Notes: generated from the sequence alone by a model not told the origin. A DNA stretch of 64,000 nucleotides from Gari tellinella (GCA_922989275.2 OV277874.1:22742154-22806153); one strand, 5' to 3'; counted from the stretch's first letter, positions 31,596 through 42,760 are shown. Numbers and translations are program-made.

Positions 31596-31960
31596 AGAAT
31601 AAACCAGTCCTAGCTCATGCAATGGCATATCAGTCTCTGTATCTTTGGAATAAAGGTGTAACTGTACTTGGTCCGTTGTAAGGTGTCGTTAATACATTGT
31701 ATCCATCTCTTCCGATGTTATTCCATGTGACATATGTTAATTGGAACGCCTTGGGAATTAATGGCCGAAAAAAATGTAATCGAAAATTCGGTACGAATAG
31801 GCACATGTCACGCAAAGGTCGGTGAAGTTTTGTCTTTCTCCGTAATCTGATTCCTATAGGCACAACATTGTAATGTGCCGGTGTTGCAAACCACCGTTTT
31901 GATCCTGAAATATAATTCTACAACTATGATAGCATTGTGAATAATTATCTAGATATTACG

Positions 31961-32209
31961 TACAGTGGAGAAACGTTATTCTTTCCCAATAAACGCATTT
32001 ACGCAAAAACTATTATTTCTAATGCAAACAGTTTGGAGCCTGATCAGACACCGGGTAACCCGGCGTCTGATCAGGCTCCAAACTGTTTGCCACTCAGATA
32101 AAAATGAATAGTTAGAATTATCAAAAGTTGTCATTTTCTACATTTTAGTGCATTGCGTGTGCGTTTCGTTTGCGTTTAAATGGGAAAGAATAACGTTTCA
32201 TCCACTGTA
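31961..32209 (-). mobile_element. Family A hairpin MITE
   Basis: TACAGTGGAGAAACGTTATT and complementary right end with ATCCACTGTA; nearly perfect palindrome at about 32025-32089 (one arm substitution, CAGACACCGGG). Confidence 0.88.
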
Positions 32210-32838
32210 TCATATGGACATCTACAATCTCTCATTATCTCTCATACAATAAAAGAGAGAAGAATGCGCTTCGAAGGACGCTGCTGGATAAGTAAATACT
32301 AGCTTACCAGCAATGTCCTGGCCACATATCTCCTTCTGTACATATTGTGCAAGAGTTATTTCGTAAAGATCGATTTTATTGCAAAAAAAACTTAGTTTTT
32401 AGTGTTACTTAGGTCACTGATTGTCATGGAAACAGTGAGATTAACGTTTCGGTGTTATCCATACAGCATAAAAAACACTAATAATTCGGCATTTATGTCA
32501 TAAATGCCTATCATGACGTAGATAAATAACACAAGTACACAATGAGGTCCAGTGGACCCCAACAATTTAAAAACGGTATTGTTTAACGGTCCGGATGAGA
32601 GTTAAACGGGAAAGTAAAACATATTCTACACTTTAGTAACATCATTCCTTTAACTGCATGTATATTTTGTTATTTTCAAAATAATCCGATTATCTATAAC
32701 CCTGTAAAAAGCTGAAACAACGGATAGTCAACTATTTACTCATCAAAAGTGTCGTAGGGCACATACATGTATAACACTTTCTCAAAATAAGCAACATTGA
32801 TTAATATGCAATGATGCTGTTTAATACAGAAAGCAGCT

Positions 32839-33089
32839 TTAACCCTTTGAACCCTAGTCCCGCATATTGGCGTCTTTAGCAAACAGTGTACATTTGAATA
32901 GAACACTTGTCCTATGCAAACAGTGAAGACCCCGATCAGAGGGCTCCTTTGGAGCCCTCTGATCAGGGTCTTCACTGTTTGTCATAATGGCAAACATTGA
33001 CAAAAACAAGCCTTAAAAGTCAGAAATGGACTAGACTTAAATCGGAAGCTTGAAGTGTCCATTTGAAGTTTCAGGGAGGAAAGAGTTAA
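32839..33089 (+). mobile_element. Family E hairpin MITE, intact
   Basis: Reference orientation. TTAA at both ends, CCCTTTGAACCCTAGTCC, palindrome at about 32918-32983 (arms CAAACAGTGAAGACC, GATCAGAGGGCTCC), right end GTTTCAGGGAGGAAAGAG. Confidence 0.92.
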
Positions 33090-33430
33090 ACAATATGAAG
33101 GGGAACACTCTTAATTTTGTTCTGCTCTAAAGATATTTCACTTACCTACTTTTAATGATAACACCTAGTCAGGCAGTTCCCATGTATATATTATGTTTTT
33201 GTGCCTACCTATATTACTGTGAACTAGTGAAGCATCTCATGTGAGACCCGACTGTTATATTTGATTGTTTGGTTAGAAATATCGATTGAAAAAGTATGAG
33301 TATTCCATGACCTCACTAGGGAAAATGAGATTGCTGTGACATGTGCTGCATGGTTTTACAGTTACTTTCACTCCAATCGAGGACAATGAGGGAAGGGGGT
33401 CCGCCAAAGGACTGATGAAATGTCTTTAGA

Positions 33431-33731
33431 TACACTTAGTGCAAAAGAAAAACCAAACATCGTGCTCAGGCGCAGATAAAGGTACTTTTATTGAAGATCT
33501 CAGGATTATACTACATTTAATCTTACTTTGAAACATTCTTGCAAACAACAACGTTGTAGCATATATTTGTGCATGTTATGGTGCTACCGATTAAATATTA
33601 CATCTCCATTTTTTCCAACATTGATAATCCCAGACAGAACTACGGACTTGAATGAACATATTAATTGACAAATGCGTTCCTTAAAATAATATTGTGATAA
33701 AAAGTGTGCGTTTCTTTTTGCATTGAGTGTA
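33431..33731. mobile_element. Family G element, without internal MITE
   Basis: TACACTTAGTGCAAAAG left and AGTGTGCGTTTCTTTTTGCA then TTGAGTGTA right, subterminal CGTGCTCAGGCGCAGATAAA. About 301 bp; the copies at 4576 and 60226 are longer because each contains a family B insertion. Confidence 0.75.
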
Positions 33732-34228
33732 GTATCCTGCCTTAAATTATTTCGATATGTTGACAACTGATTTGCCGATATGACGATCGTAAAAAAGTTT
33801 AATCAAAACTCAGAGAGATAAATAATCAAATATGGACTCCAGCATAAAAGTAAGCGCAGATGATTTCGCATTTCAACTCTTAAAATTTCGTATCTCATTT
33901 CTACCTTACAGCACTGTTAAATGATAATGTGCATATTTCCCAAGGCGCACATATCAAATGAAACAGTACGAAATATAATACCATTCTTAATATTTGTGTT
34001 TGCTTTCAAGCAATTTACTGATGAAATTTACTTTAAATTACATGAAGTTCACATTAACTTTTTAATTAAATGCATCGGAGACCGGCATAACAGTTCACAC
34101 TAACCTACATTAATGTTTTAATATTTCAATTTGGAAAATGAAATCAAGCCCACCTTGACTGAGTTTATCTCATATGAATTCACTTCTTTGAAACGGGATT
34201 TGTATCCAAAAGTACGAGAGACGTCACA
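33732..34228. other. No recognisable feature
   Basis: AT-rich DNA. Short ORFs here have no recognisable similarity. Confidence 0.45.
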
Positions 34229-34464
34229 TACAGTGGAGAATCTGTTATTCTTTCCCAATAAACGCGTTTACGCTAAAACTATTATTTGCCGTGCAAACAG
34301 TTTGGAGCCAGATCAGACGCCGGGACCAGGCTCCAAACTGTTTGCCACCAAGATAAACAAGAATTATCAGAATTGTCCAAAAATTGTTCTTTTCTACGTT
34401 TTAGTGCTTTGCGTTTGCGTACGTTTGCGTTTAAACGGGAAAAAATAACAGATTCTCCACTGTA
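34229..34464 (-). mobile_element. Family A hairpin MITE with shortened palindrome
   Basis: Both termini preserved. Right palindrome arm lacks about 14 bases: GATCAGACGCCGGG joins ACCAGGCTCCAAACTG (34293-34344). Confidence 0.88.
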
Positions 34465-34487
34465 CATGTATATTATAATGGAACAGA

Positions 34488-34734
34488 AACAGTGGAAACG
34501 ACGTTATTGTTTCCCGCTTAAACGCAGCGAAGCGCAAACGCATTACAATAAAAAGTAGAAAACGATAAATGTTCGACAATTTTGAATAATCGTGTGAATC
34601 TAAATGATAATCAGTTTGGCGCCTGATCAGACGGGTAACCCGATGTCTGATCTGGCTTAAAATTGTTTGCAATGTAGATATTAGTTTTAGCGTAATCACG
34701 TTTAATGTTACGGAATAACGGCTTATTCACTGTA
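34488..34734 (+). mobile_element. Family A, older copy
   Basis: ACAGTGGAAACGACGTTATT left, GGCTTATTCACTGTA right, partly reduced palindrome (GATCAGACGGGTAACCCG). The LINE fragment begins within about 15 bases of its right end. Confidence 0.75.
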
Positions 34735-34754
34735 ACAGTAATAGTGTAACATAT

Positions 34755-35672
34755 ATGAATATCTTGTACACAAAACCTGTCGGCTCAATTTGCAGAAATC
34801 ATGATCTGGATCATCATTTCTATGCAGATGATTCACAGTTATACTTGTCATTTAAGCCTAAAGACACATCTAGTCAACAAGAAGCCCTTTCAAAAGTCGA
34901 AGGATGTCTAAGAGACAAAGTCTCATGGATGCACCAGAATATGTTGAAGCTGAACACTGACAAAACTGAGGTCATACTGTTTCATTCAAAAAAGGTTAAT
35001 GTTCCCGGAGATTTTCATGTTCAAGTGGGAAACTCTAAAATCAAACCGTCATTATGGGTGAACAACCTTGGTGCTAGAGTTGATTCCCAAATGGATATGA
35101 CACAGCACATCAACACTGTGTGCAGGTCTAGCTACGCACAGCTGCGGCAAATAGGTCATATTAGACAGTACCCTTCTCCAGAAGCTACAAAGACTTTGGT
35201 CAATTCTCTGGTCACATCAAAAATTGACTACAGCAACTCACTGCTATATGGGATTCCCCAAAACTCACTACGAAAACTACAGCGTGTGCAAAATACAGCA
35301 GCCCGCATCATTACCAGGACTCCTCGGTACAATCACATCACTCCAGTCTTGAAGGAGCTTCACTGGCTTCCAGTTCAACACAGAGTTGAATTCAAAATTC
35401 TGACACTCACATACAAAGCCATGTGCAATGATTCTCCAAGGTACATTGTTAGTATGCTGGACGTGTATAGACCTCGAAGAGAGTTGCGGTCTGCGAGTAA
35501 ATCAGTATCGCTGGTTGTGCCGAGAAGTCGTTTAGTGAAGTTTGGAGATAGAAGTTTTATGCATGCAGCCCCAAAGCTCTGGAACTCTCTACCATCAGAC
35601 ATCAGAGATGCGAGCTCAGTTGCAGTCTTCAAAAAACGTCTGAAAACACACTTCTTTAATATGTATTATTAG
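34755..35672 (+). pseudogene. LINE ORF2 C-terminal fragment (reverse transcriptase)
   Basis: 305 codons with no internal stop. Residues 1-12 fit the strand before motif C; the catalytic FYADD box is at 22-26, followed by TDKTEVILF, the thumb, and a C-terminal region HWLPVQHRVEFKI, APKLWNSLP and a final FKKRLKTHFF typical of L2/CR1/jockey-group LINEs. Palm motifs A and B and any endonuclease are missing (5' truncation), so it cannot be active. The Met at 34755 is chance, not the native start. The undamaged frame suggests recent insertion. Confidence 0.9.
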
Positions 35673-35688
35673 AGCACATTAGGAAATG

Positions 35689-36110
35689 GATGACTGCTAC
35701 CTCCGGGCTATGTTCTTGCTGTAGATATTGTGGGTCTAAATGGGAGTTCTGGAATTGTACCGTTTGCCCATGCCTGTTCGGTGGATCTTGATGGTAGGGA
35801 TTGCCCTGATCTCTTTGAAACCGACTGGCTTGGGGTTTGCGGTATAATTCAGGGACATCTTCTTATCTTGATGTTTTATAAAGTAAGGGTGTAATTTCAG
35901 CCATGGAACATGTAGGTCCCGCGGGTGTGGGGTGGGGAGAGTAGATGACTGCTACCCTAGGGCTGTGTTCATTCTGTATATGTTATGGGTCTAATTTTTA
36001 GTTCTGGGGTTGAACCGTTGACCAATGCCTCTCTGGTGGATCTTTGATCGTAGGGATATGGCTCTGATCTCTTTTGAAAACAGCTGGCGGGGTATGTGGT
36101 ATAATTCTTG
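35689..36110 (+). repeat. Duplicated block in the LINE 3' region, period 255
   Basis: GATGACTGCTACC, GGTGGATCTT, CTGATCTCTTTTGAAA-type blocks occur at 35689 and again at 35944. A second duplication follows: GGCCTGCATTGGGCGCTCT at 36203 and 36371 (step 168). Confidence 0.85.
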
Positions 36111-36202
36111 GACAGCTTTCACCAATTTTAATCATGTCATTGATCTTCTATAGAGTTTTTAGTTATGGTCGCATGCTATTTTTCCTAGTTATGTTACATT
36201 AG

Positions 36203-36530
36203 ATGGCCTGCATTGGGCGCTCTGCTATTATTTCTCTTGGTCGGCAATCTTTAGCCGGTTGGTTCATTGCTGATTGATGGGGGTAGTGTGATCGACGTTT
36301 TGGGGGCTGTCTTCTGTATGTTTATTCTTATTTATTTTAGATCTAATTATAGTTATTTGTGTTTTGTCGATGGCCTGCATTGGGCGCTCTACCATTATTT
36401 ATATCAGTCGGCAATACTTAGCCGGTCGGTTCATTGCTGATTGATGGGGGTAATGTGATCGCCGTTTTGGGGGACTGTCTTTTATATGTTTATTCATGTT
36501 TTATTTCAGATCTAATTGTAGTTATTTTGT
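36203..36530 (+). repeat. Second tandem duplication in the LINE 3' region, period 168
   Basis: GGCCTGCATTGGGCGCTC, GTTCATTGCTGATTGATGGG and TTAGATCTAATTATAG / TCAGATCTAATTGTAG recur in order. Confidence 0.85.
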
Positions 36531-36629
36531 CTTTTCTCGATCTTTAGGTACATATGTGTTATTTCATGTAAAGCGCTTTTGAACGCACAATCCCTGTGTG
36601 AAAAGAACGCTATATAAATCTGGTATAAT

Positions 36630-36655
36630 AATAATAATAATAATATTTCCCTTTT
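36630..36655. repeat. (ATA)n LINE tail
   Basis: Six or seven AAT units directly after TATATAAATCTGG, the usual tail of this LINE group. Confidence 0.85.
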
Positions 36656-36659
36656 AAAA

Positions 36660-37019
36660 TACCGTGCTCCCTCTTTACAACGACACCCAATGGGATTATA
36701 TATTGTGTTAATTGTTCGGAGGGAGTCGTTATAGGGAGGGCAATTGGCTTAAATTTGCATACAGCTTGAATCTAGATCAGACGCCGCGTGACGTGGTGTC
36801 TTATCTGCCTTCAAGCTGTTTGTCACTCGTCATTAAGGTTTTTTATGTCAATTGTCAATTATGTAACTGTGAGAAAAAACAGCAAACGACAATTTTAAGC
36901 AGACGATATTGCAGCAGTAAAAGTGTAAGACATAACTTACCTGTTTAGGGAACTGCGTCAAGAGTCGTTGTAAGAAGGGATCGTTGTTGGGAAGGACGTT
37001 GTAGAAAGGGAGCACTGTA
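36660..37019 (-). mobile_element. Family C hairpin element, well preserved
   Basis: TACCGTGCTCCCTC left end, AACGACACCCAATGGG, TGTTCGGAGGGAGTCG, palindrome at about 36761-36823 (one arm mutated at the apex) and GTTGTAGAAAGGGAGCACTG right end. Confidence 0.88.
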
Positions 37020-37098
37020 TATGATAATTTCTCAATAATAACACATACACGCAAACGAAATGTATTCAAATTTGGAACATGGGAGGTTCTTGTAAACA

Positions 37099-37350
37099 TT
37101 AACCCTTTCCCTGATAGAAGCGACTTTTAGCACATGCATTTTATTCATCCGCTGAAGAAAATAGTTCCAATATAAACCGTACTGAATATGTGTCATATTT
37201 AATACTTTCCTTATTCTATCTTGTAATAGCTTAAAGCAGGCTGAAAGTAAAGCAGAATGCGCCTTAGGGCGCATTCTGCTTTACTTTCAACCTGCTTTAA
37301 GTAATCACCTATCTTCAATAGTATAACTAGCCTATCAGGTAAAGGGTTAA
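37099..37350 (+). mobile_element. Family D hairpin MITE, intact
   Basis: TTAA at both ends, CCCTTTCCCTGATAGAAGCG left, TATCAGGTAAAGGG right, palindrome at about 37230-37300. Confidence 0.92.
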
Positions 37351-37412
37351 TGATTTATTAATATATAAAATGAAATCGTGGTCCCAACACTATATAGAGT
37401 AACAGTAATGTA

Positions 37413-37450
37413 ATTAACCCTTTCACTCTGAACTACGTCATAAAGGCAGA
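37413..37450 (+). mobile_element. Family B left-end fragment
   Basis: TTAACCCTTTCACTCTGAAC then TACGTCATAAAGG; nothing further of family B follows. Confidence 0.6.
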
Positions 37451-37654
37451 TGTGTGAATGATACAATGGCCACATCCTCATTCCTTTATAATAAACGATA
37501 TGTGTGCAAACTAGATCTAAATTGCAGTGTAGGACCAAAAAAGACACGAGGTCACTGAATATGTTCCAGTATTCCATGTTCTTTTAACAAAGACTTCGTC
37601 AAACAACATAACAAAGTTGTCGTCAATTTCTATACAGTTGATAAATAAAATTTC

Positions 37655-37920
37655 CACTAAACGCGATCATGCTTAAAACCTTATGCCCTTTGTAATCAGT
37701 GTGAGCCAGAGCAGACGCCAGGCTCCGAGATTATAAAGCGTTTAAGTTGAGTCTTAGTGTGTTCCCAAGCATTTAATTGGTCAGATTTGAGACTCGGCTC
37801 AAATCTGACTAATCAAATGATTAGAAACGAGCTTAGAATAAAGTCACAAGCTTTATAACCTCGGGGCCAGGTTACCCAGCGCCTGATTAGGCTCCAATTT
37901 ATTTGCAGCTCATATAAAAA
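37655..37920 (-). mobile_element. Family A relic with a foldback inserted in its palindrome
   Basis: A-type arm AAACGCGATCATGCTTAAAA, then half palindrome AGCCAGAGCAGACGCC; the other half (CAGCGCCTGATTAGGCTCC) resumes at 37878. Between them (about 37722-37868) lies a foldback with ends CCGAGATTATAAAGC and GCTTTATAACCTCGG and inner arms TCAGATTTGAG / CTCAAATCTGA. TCTCAGACTCAACT-AAAAGC fragments near 47360 and 47750 resemble this insert. Confidence 0.65.
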
Positions 37921-37999
37921 GGAAGTGTCAGAATTTCAAACAATCCATCGTTTTAAGGACTAAACAACATGTTTTTGCCGTTTACAGAAGTATAAACCC

Positions 38000-39270
38000 G
38001 ATAGCTTCGCTGGATGTACGTTTCGTAAACGCACGAGGCATTTACGATAAACTTACCAAGCAAAGCTAATGATATTTGTTTTCATTCGTCCTTGTCCAAT
38101 AAAATTGTATCTTGACAAAATGTACATGAGTATATCAAATACCGGCCAAATGTTCTTGATAGATGTAATCCTGGATACGATATCTATTTATGGTACGAAT
38201 AGAAGTCTCAAATACATGTTTTGGAATTGCATTACAAATTAAGACTTTTACCCAGTAAACTGTCTCTGTGTGTTTAACGAACACTTATAAGACATTAAAA
38301 ATAAACAATGAAACTTCAACATATTGTATTAAAGCATATCTTACAAAATTAGGTCGCGGATGTGTATTACAGCCCAATTACAGTACAGGCCATAGACACC
38401 ATCATCTGTAGCGCATTCTGTTACCATATCGATGGCCATCGATTGCATCGTAAACGTAACAATTTGACTACTACGACCTGTTTGGACGATATCGATTGCA
38501 AACGGAGCGAACGTCTCATGGATAGTTAGCCAACAAGGAACACAAAATGGCGACCAAACAGCGAACAGACCGGAGTTTATTTCTCATCAATAAACCAACA
38601 TTTTTCAAACCTTAATGTATCAAATTTAAGTGGCTTACATCTAAGCAACTTAATCTTATTTTTATATGCGGTGAAATTGATGCATTTCAGCTGATTAGTA
38701 AACTTTTGCGTGCGTTATTCCGAGTCGTACATAAATCGTTCATACCCTTGAAAAGTAAATAAACATGGGGGCGCAATGAGTTATAATTGGAAAGTATTGG
38801 AGAACGTAAGATGTCGTACAATAAGGGTCGTTTGCATCGGTTATCGTTATTGTTTCCGTTAAGGTACTTGAACGCGCTACTGGTCGCTAGGTCTGTATAT
38901 CTCCGGTGGAGACTCCGCTCTCTTTCTTACTGACTGGAACCAGTTTCGGTTTGTAGGTTCACTGAAAAATTAAACTCCAAAATTTTAATACGGTTATACT
39001 GAGTGAATGTAAATATTTTCGTTTAAACAAATACCGACTTGTTCACTGTAATACACACCCGATTTGCATTTATTTTCACCTAAACTGAGAAAGAAAAGCC
39101 ATGTCCCTGTTGAATATAAATTAAGTTATATGGATATTTAATATCAATGTGTAAGATTAGTTATATCAGAACAGCTTTTGGCAAAAACTTAATATTATGA
39201 GCAAGCTTATCTATATTACAGCTGTATTGTTTTCTACGTGTAGGGTACGTCTGCTAATTAAAAACATCGA
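38000..39270. other. No recognisable feature
   Basis: About 1.3 kb with no ORF or clear element. A 14-bp palindrome, ATCGATGGCCATCGAT-like, near 38432-38447 recurs in similar context at about 55722-55740 (both followed by TGC or TGCG). Confidence 0.4.
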
Positions 39271-39508
39271 TACAGTAGAGAGAACGTTAAAACGTAAAAG
39301 AAACGCAAACACATCGCAGTAAAATAGAAAAAATGACAACCTTTTGACAATTCTAAGAGTTGATTTTGAGCTTGACGGCAAACATTTTGGAGCCCGATCA
39401 GACGCCTGGTTTCCCAGCGTCTGATCTAACTCCAAACAGTTTGCACTGAACATAACATATTTAGCGTAAACGCGTTTATTGGGAAAGAATAACGTTTTCT
39501 CCACTGTA
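39271..39508 (+). mobile_element. Family A hairpin MITE, older copy
   Basis: TACAGTAGAGAGAACGTTA left, GAATAACGTTTTCTCCACTG right, palindrome at about 39380-39445 with a few mismatches. Confidence 0.8.
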
Positions 39509-39535
39509 TTGTTTTCCAAATAAACGCCTTTACGC

Positions 39536-39788
39536 TTAACCTTTTCCCTTATAGAAGCGACTTTTAGCACATTCATTTTATTCATCCGCTGAAGAAAATA
39601 GTTCCAAATTATACCGTAATGAATATGTGTCATATTTAATACTTTCCTTATCCTAGCAGTTAATAGCTTGAAGCAGGCTGAAAGTAAAGCAGAATGCGCC
39701 TTAGGGCGCATTCTGCTTTACTTTCAACCTGCTTTAAGTAGTCACATATCTTCAATACTAGAAACAAAGCTATCAGGTAAAGGGTTAA
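39536..39788 (+). mobile_element. Family D hairpin MITE, intact
   Basis: TTAA at both ends, CTTATAGAAGCGACTTTTAG, palindrome at about 39671-39738, TATCAGGTAAAGGG right end. Very close to the copies at 26891 and 37099. Confidence 0.92.
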
Positions 39789-39944
39789 ACTACAATTTAC
39801 ATTGCAAACTGTTTGGCCAGATCACACGCCGTTCAAACCAGCTCTAAGCTGCTTGTCATTCAAATTGAAATAAATAGAAATTTCAAAAAGTTGTCATTTT
39901 TTGACATAATGGTGCTTGACGTTTCAGCAGTCAATACACAGGCT

Positions 39945-40195
39945 ACTTCCTCCCCGATGATGTACAGGAATGTTCTTGAGCAAGATATGTACCGCGAATT
40001 GCTCCTCTATACCCAGTGGTTAAAATGGGTACCTGGGAAGGGTCTGAACCGTTACTATGGCTGCCTACGCGCCATATGTTAGCAATGCTCAATAGTGTAG
40101 GCAAGTTAGCTCAATGATCAGGGGATTAAATGTAAAGTCGGCTGAGCGGTCATTTGGACTGAAATTAGACTATAACTTGGAATATTACTTTTTTT
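39945..40195 (+). mobile_element. SINE-like element (family N), plus copy
   Basis: Same blocks as 27475-27725: GATGATGTACAGGAATGTTC, TTGAGCAAGATATGTACCGC, GAATTGCTCCTC, AAAATGGGTACCTGGG, CGGCTGAGCGGTCATTTGGA and TATTACTTTTTTTATTATTA tail. No A/B-box head was recognised, so it may be 5'-truncated. Confidence 0.6.
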
Positions 40196-40242
40196 ATTAT
40201 TACTTCAAAAAGTGAAGTGTTTTGCTCTACTCACGCACCCCT

Positions 40243-40620
40243 GAAACTTCCAACGGGCAATTCCAGTTTCGTTATCATTAACATCAAATCACAGGTGGAC
40301 TAAATATGTTTGCAATCTATTTAAAGAATACAAACAGTTTGGACTCTGAACAGTGGGCGTCTTCTTGGTGCCCTCTGCTATAGGTATGTAGTGTTTTCAT
40401 AGGACAAGTGCTCCCCTCTTTAGGAAGACAACCAATGGGAGACAAATAATGTGTTTGTTGTTCGGAGGGAGTTTTGATAGGGAGAGGGAAAGTAATGCCC
40501 TGGGAGTGCTGGGCATGACTTAACTAACATGTGCAAACAATATAGTATCACGGCATCTGATCTAGGCTCAAACTGTTTGTCACCTGTCGTTTTGTTTCTT
40601 TTGTCAAAATGTCCAATTTT
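40243..40620. mobile_element. Adjacent relics of families E and C
   Basis: 40243-40410 has CCTGAAACTTCCAACGGGCA, ACAAACAGTTTGGACTCTGA and TTCATAGGACAAG (family E, opposite strand). 40410-40620 has CTCCCCTCTTTAGGAAGACA, TGTTGTTCGGAGGGAGTTTT and a half palindrome (family C, minus). Confidence 0.55.
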
Positions 40621-40964
40621 AAATTAGTATAACAATATTCCAGATAGGGAATTAAAATAGTATTATCACAAAACTTGCGGTCTGGAAGTGATTTTAAGCC
40701 ATTATGTAGATAACGTAATCCACTAGTGGAATATCGTTTTTTGGGATCCGATCCAACCTGTTCGTCCACAAGCGCTGCATGTAGCGGGACGCCAAATGAC
40801 GTAATTTGCGACGACGTTAACGTAAACACTAAACAACGTAACGTTTTGGCGACAAATCTATAAAGCGGCGGGTCTACAAACTACGGCTTCAGTCAATTTG
40901 ATAGGTGCTTAAACTTGTTATGTGATAAATTGAATCTCACATTCGTGTTTATTATTTATCATTT

Positions 40965-41060
40965 TTAATAAACTCGTGGACTAAAATGAATATGACGCTC
41001 GCAAAGGCTCGCGTCACATTATTTTAGTCAACTCATTTATAAAAAATAATAAATAATAAG
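40965..41060. repeat. Hairpin with CTCGCAAAGGCTCG apex
   Basis: TGGACTAAAATGAATATGACG pairs with CGTCACATTATTTTAGTCA around CTCGCAAAGGCTCG; outer arms AATAAACTCGT / ACTCATTTATAAAAA weaker. Confidence 0.7.
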
Positions 41061-41199
41061 CATTTATACAAGATCCTCTATTTAATATATAAACTGCTAT
41101 TTTCTAATATTTCGACCTCTGAGGGCCTTTTTCAAAGAAAATCACGTATTCTCTTTTGTGGCTGAATGCATGCAACAAAAACGACGAAAAATATGATAA

Positions 41200-41367
41200 T
41201 TATGTTATGTGTTTGTATTTGTGTAGGGCGAAGAACGTCTCTAATGTTGAAAGAACGTGTGGCCCGAGCTCATGCAAATTACATGTATGAATATGGAATA
41301 AAACATGTATAAAATAAACTCAACTATTTGCAAATTACGATGAAACTCGTTGCTAGGGTTGTATAGG
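41200..41367 (+). repeat. Duplicated locus, copy 1, left flank
   Basis: GTTGAAAGAACGTGTGGCCC, GGAATAAAACATGTATAAAA, TCGTTGCTAGGGTTGTATAG. Matched by 41740-41916. The right flank of copy 1 (41600-41690) continues the same homology beyond a family B MITE. Confidence 0.88.
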
Positions 41368-41599
41368 TTAACACTTTCACTCTTAATGACGCTTAAAAGC
41401 GCGTTTGCAAACAGTTTGGGTCCTGATCGTTACGCGGCGTCCGGATCCAAACTGTTTGACACTCGTATCGATATGTTTAAAGTCATACTACATTGAATCT
41501 TACTTTGAAACGGTCTTGCAAACAACAAATTTAAAACAGACGGCGATGAAACGGTGGAGGTGTAAAAATCTGACAAAATGTTGGCAGTAAACGGGTTAA
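41368..41599 (+). mobile_element. Family B MITE at the duplicated TTAA (copy 1)
   Basis: TTAACACTTTCACTC left end (unusual AACAC instead of AACCC), palindrome CAAACAGTTTGGGTCC with shortened apex, AAACAGACGGCGATGAAACG, right end AACGGGTTAA. Confidence 0.9.
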
Positions 41600-41739
41600 T
41601 ACAGGTTTTACTGTACCATAAAGAAAACCCCGAACTGTTTAGCCTTCTATTATATGTCTGCTGACGATACTAGTCGGGACATGCGGTAGGGAGGGATCAC
41701 TGTACACTATATTCTTTCATTTTGTGCTACTTGTAATAT

Positions 41740-41916
41740 ACAACATATCATTTTTATATCGCAATGAGATATGATTTGTAGGGGGAGGGCATATTTAATG
41801 TTGAAAGAACATGTGACCCGACCCCATTCAAATTAGGAATGTGGAATAAAACATGTATAAACTAAACTACACTTTTTGCTAATTACGAGGATACTCGCTG
41901 CTAGGGTTGTATTGAT
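41740..41916 (+). repeat. Duplicated locus, copy 2, left flank
   Basis: GTTGAAAGAACATGTGACCC, GGAATAAAACATGTATAAAC, TCGCTGCTAGGGTTGTATTG. The right flank (42286-42375: ACTGGTTTTACTGTATCATA, CCCGAACTGTTTAGCCTTCC) matches 41600-41690. Confidence 0.88.
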
Positions 41917-42285
41917 TTAACACATTGAACCCTAGGGACAAGTATACTCGTGATTTTCAAACACTGTACGTCCATGTGATGATTTCACTTGTCCTATGCA
42001 AACAAGGAGCCCTCTGATCAGGGTCAACACTGTTTGTCATTTGGAAATTTAGTGTTAAAATCAAATAAATCTGAATAAGGGGAGATCCTTTGAAAGCACA
42101 GAAAACAAAGCAAATACTGAAAATTACAGACTCGGTTTAATTGAGTCTGTTCATTATAATACTGAAATATGCAACAGTGCTCACGCCCCCTAGCACCAGC
42201 TTAAGCGGAACCTTTATTAATTTAGTCAAAAATGGACTACACTTTTTTCATTGTTCATTTAAAGTTTCGGGAGGGAATGGGTTAA
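41917..42285 (+). mobile_element. Family E MITE at the duplicated TTAA (copy 2)
   Basis: TTAACACATTGAACCC left end (AACAC, as in copy 1), ACTTGTCCTATGCAAACA, half palindrome GGAGCCCTCTGATCAGGGTC, right end AAAGTTTCGGGAGGGAATGG then GTTAA. About 118 bp longer than intact E copies, with extra sequence near 42060-42200. Confidence 0.8.
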
Positions 42286-42511
42286 TACTGGTTTTACTGT
42301 ATCATAAAGCAACCCCCGAACTGTTTAGCCTTCCATTGCATGTCTACTGACGGTACCGGTCGTGACGCGCAGTAATTGAGGCGTCTCGGGAATTACCGAA
42401 TGCCGAGAAAGAAGAAGAAGTGCTGTCTACTCAATAACTGAAAACACGCAAACAACATCACAGTGTTTTGTCCCTATGCAACAAAACCTCTTAGGTCTTC
42501 ACCCATGATAC

Positions 42512-42760
42512 GTTTTGAGAAGACCTTATTCTGTCTTGTTTTAACGCAAACGAAACGCAATCGCAAATCACTAACACGATGAAAATTTAGAATTTCTCGA
42601 CAATTCTGACAATTCGTATAAGCTGAGTGGCAAACAGTTTGGAGCCTGATCAGACACTGGGTTACCCGGCGTCTGATCTGGCACTAAACTGTTTGCAAAT
42701 GGAAATATTGTTTTAGAATAAACGCGTTTATTGGGTAAGAATAACGTGTTCTCCAATGTA
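42512..42760 (+). mobile_element. Family A, older copy
   Basis: GAGAAGACCTTATTCTGTCT left, GAATAACGTGTTCTCCAATG right, good palindrome at about 42632-42695 (GATCAGACACTGGGTTACCC). Confidence 0.75.

Larger units (their letters stand above)
34749..36655 (+). mobile_element. L2/CR1-like LINE, 5'-truncated
   Basis: Contains the C-terminal part of the reverse transcriptase ORF and a long 3' region (35673-36650) ending GAAAAGAACGCTATATAAAT and an (ATA)n tail. 5' truncation fits target-primed reverse transcription. A diverged copy of the same 3' end is at 58970-59110. Target duplications not identified. Confidence 0.85.

Noticed and set aside
38432..38447. ATCGATGGCCATCGAT-like palindrome repeated near 55722 as a regulatory element
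   Set aside because: Only two short occurrences were seen and there is no surrounding context; chance or relic similarity is as likely.
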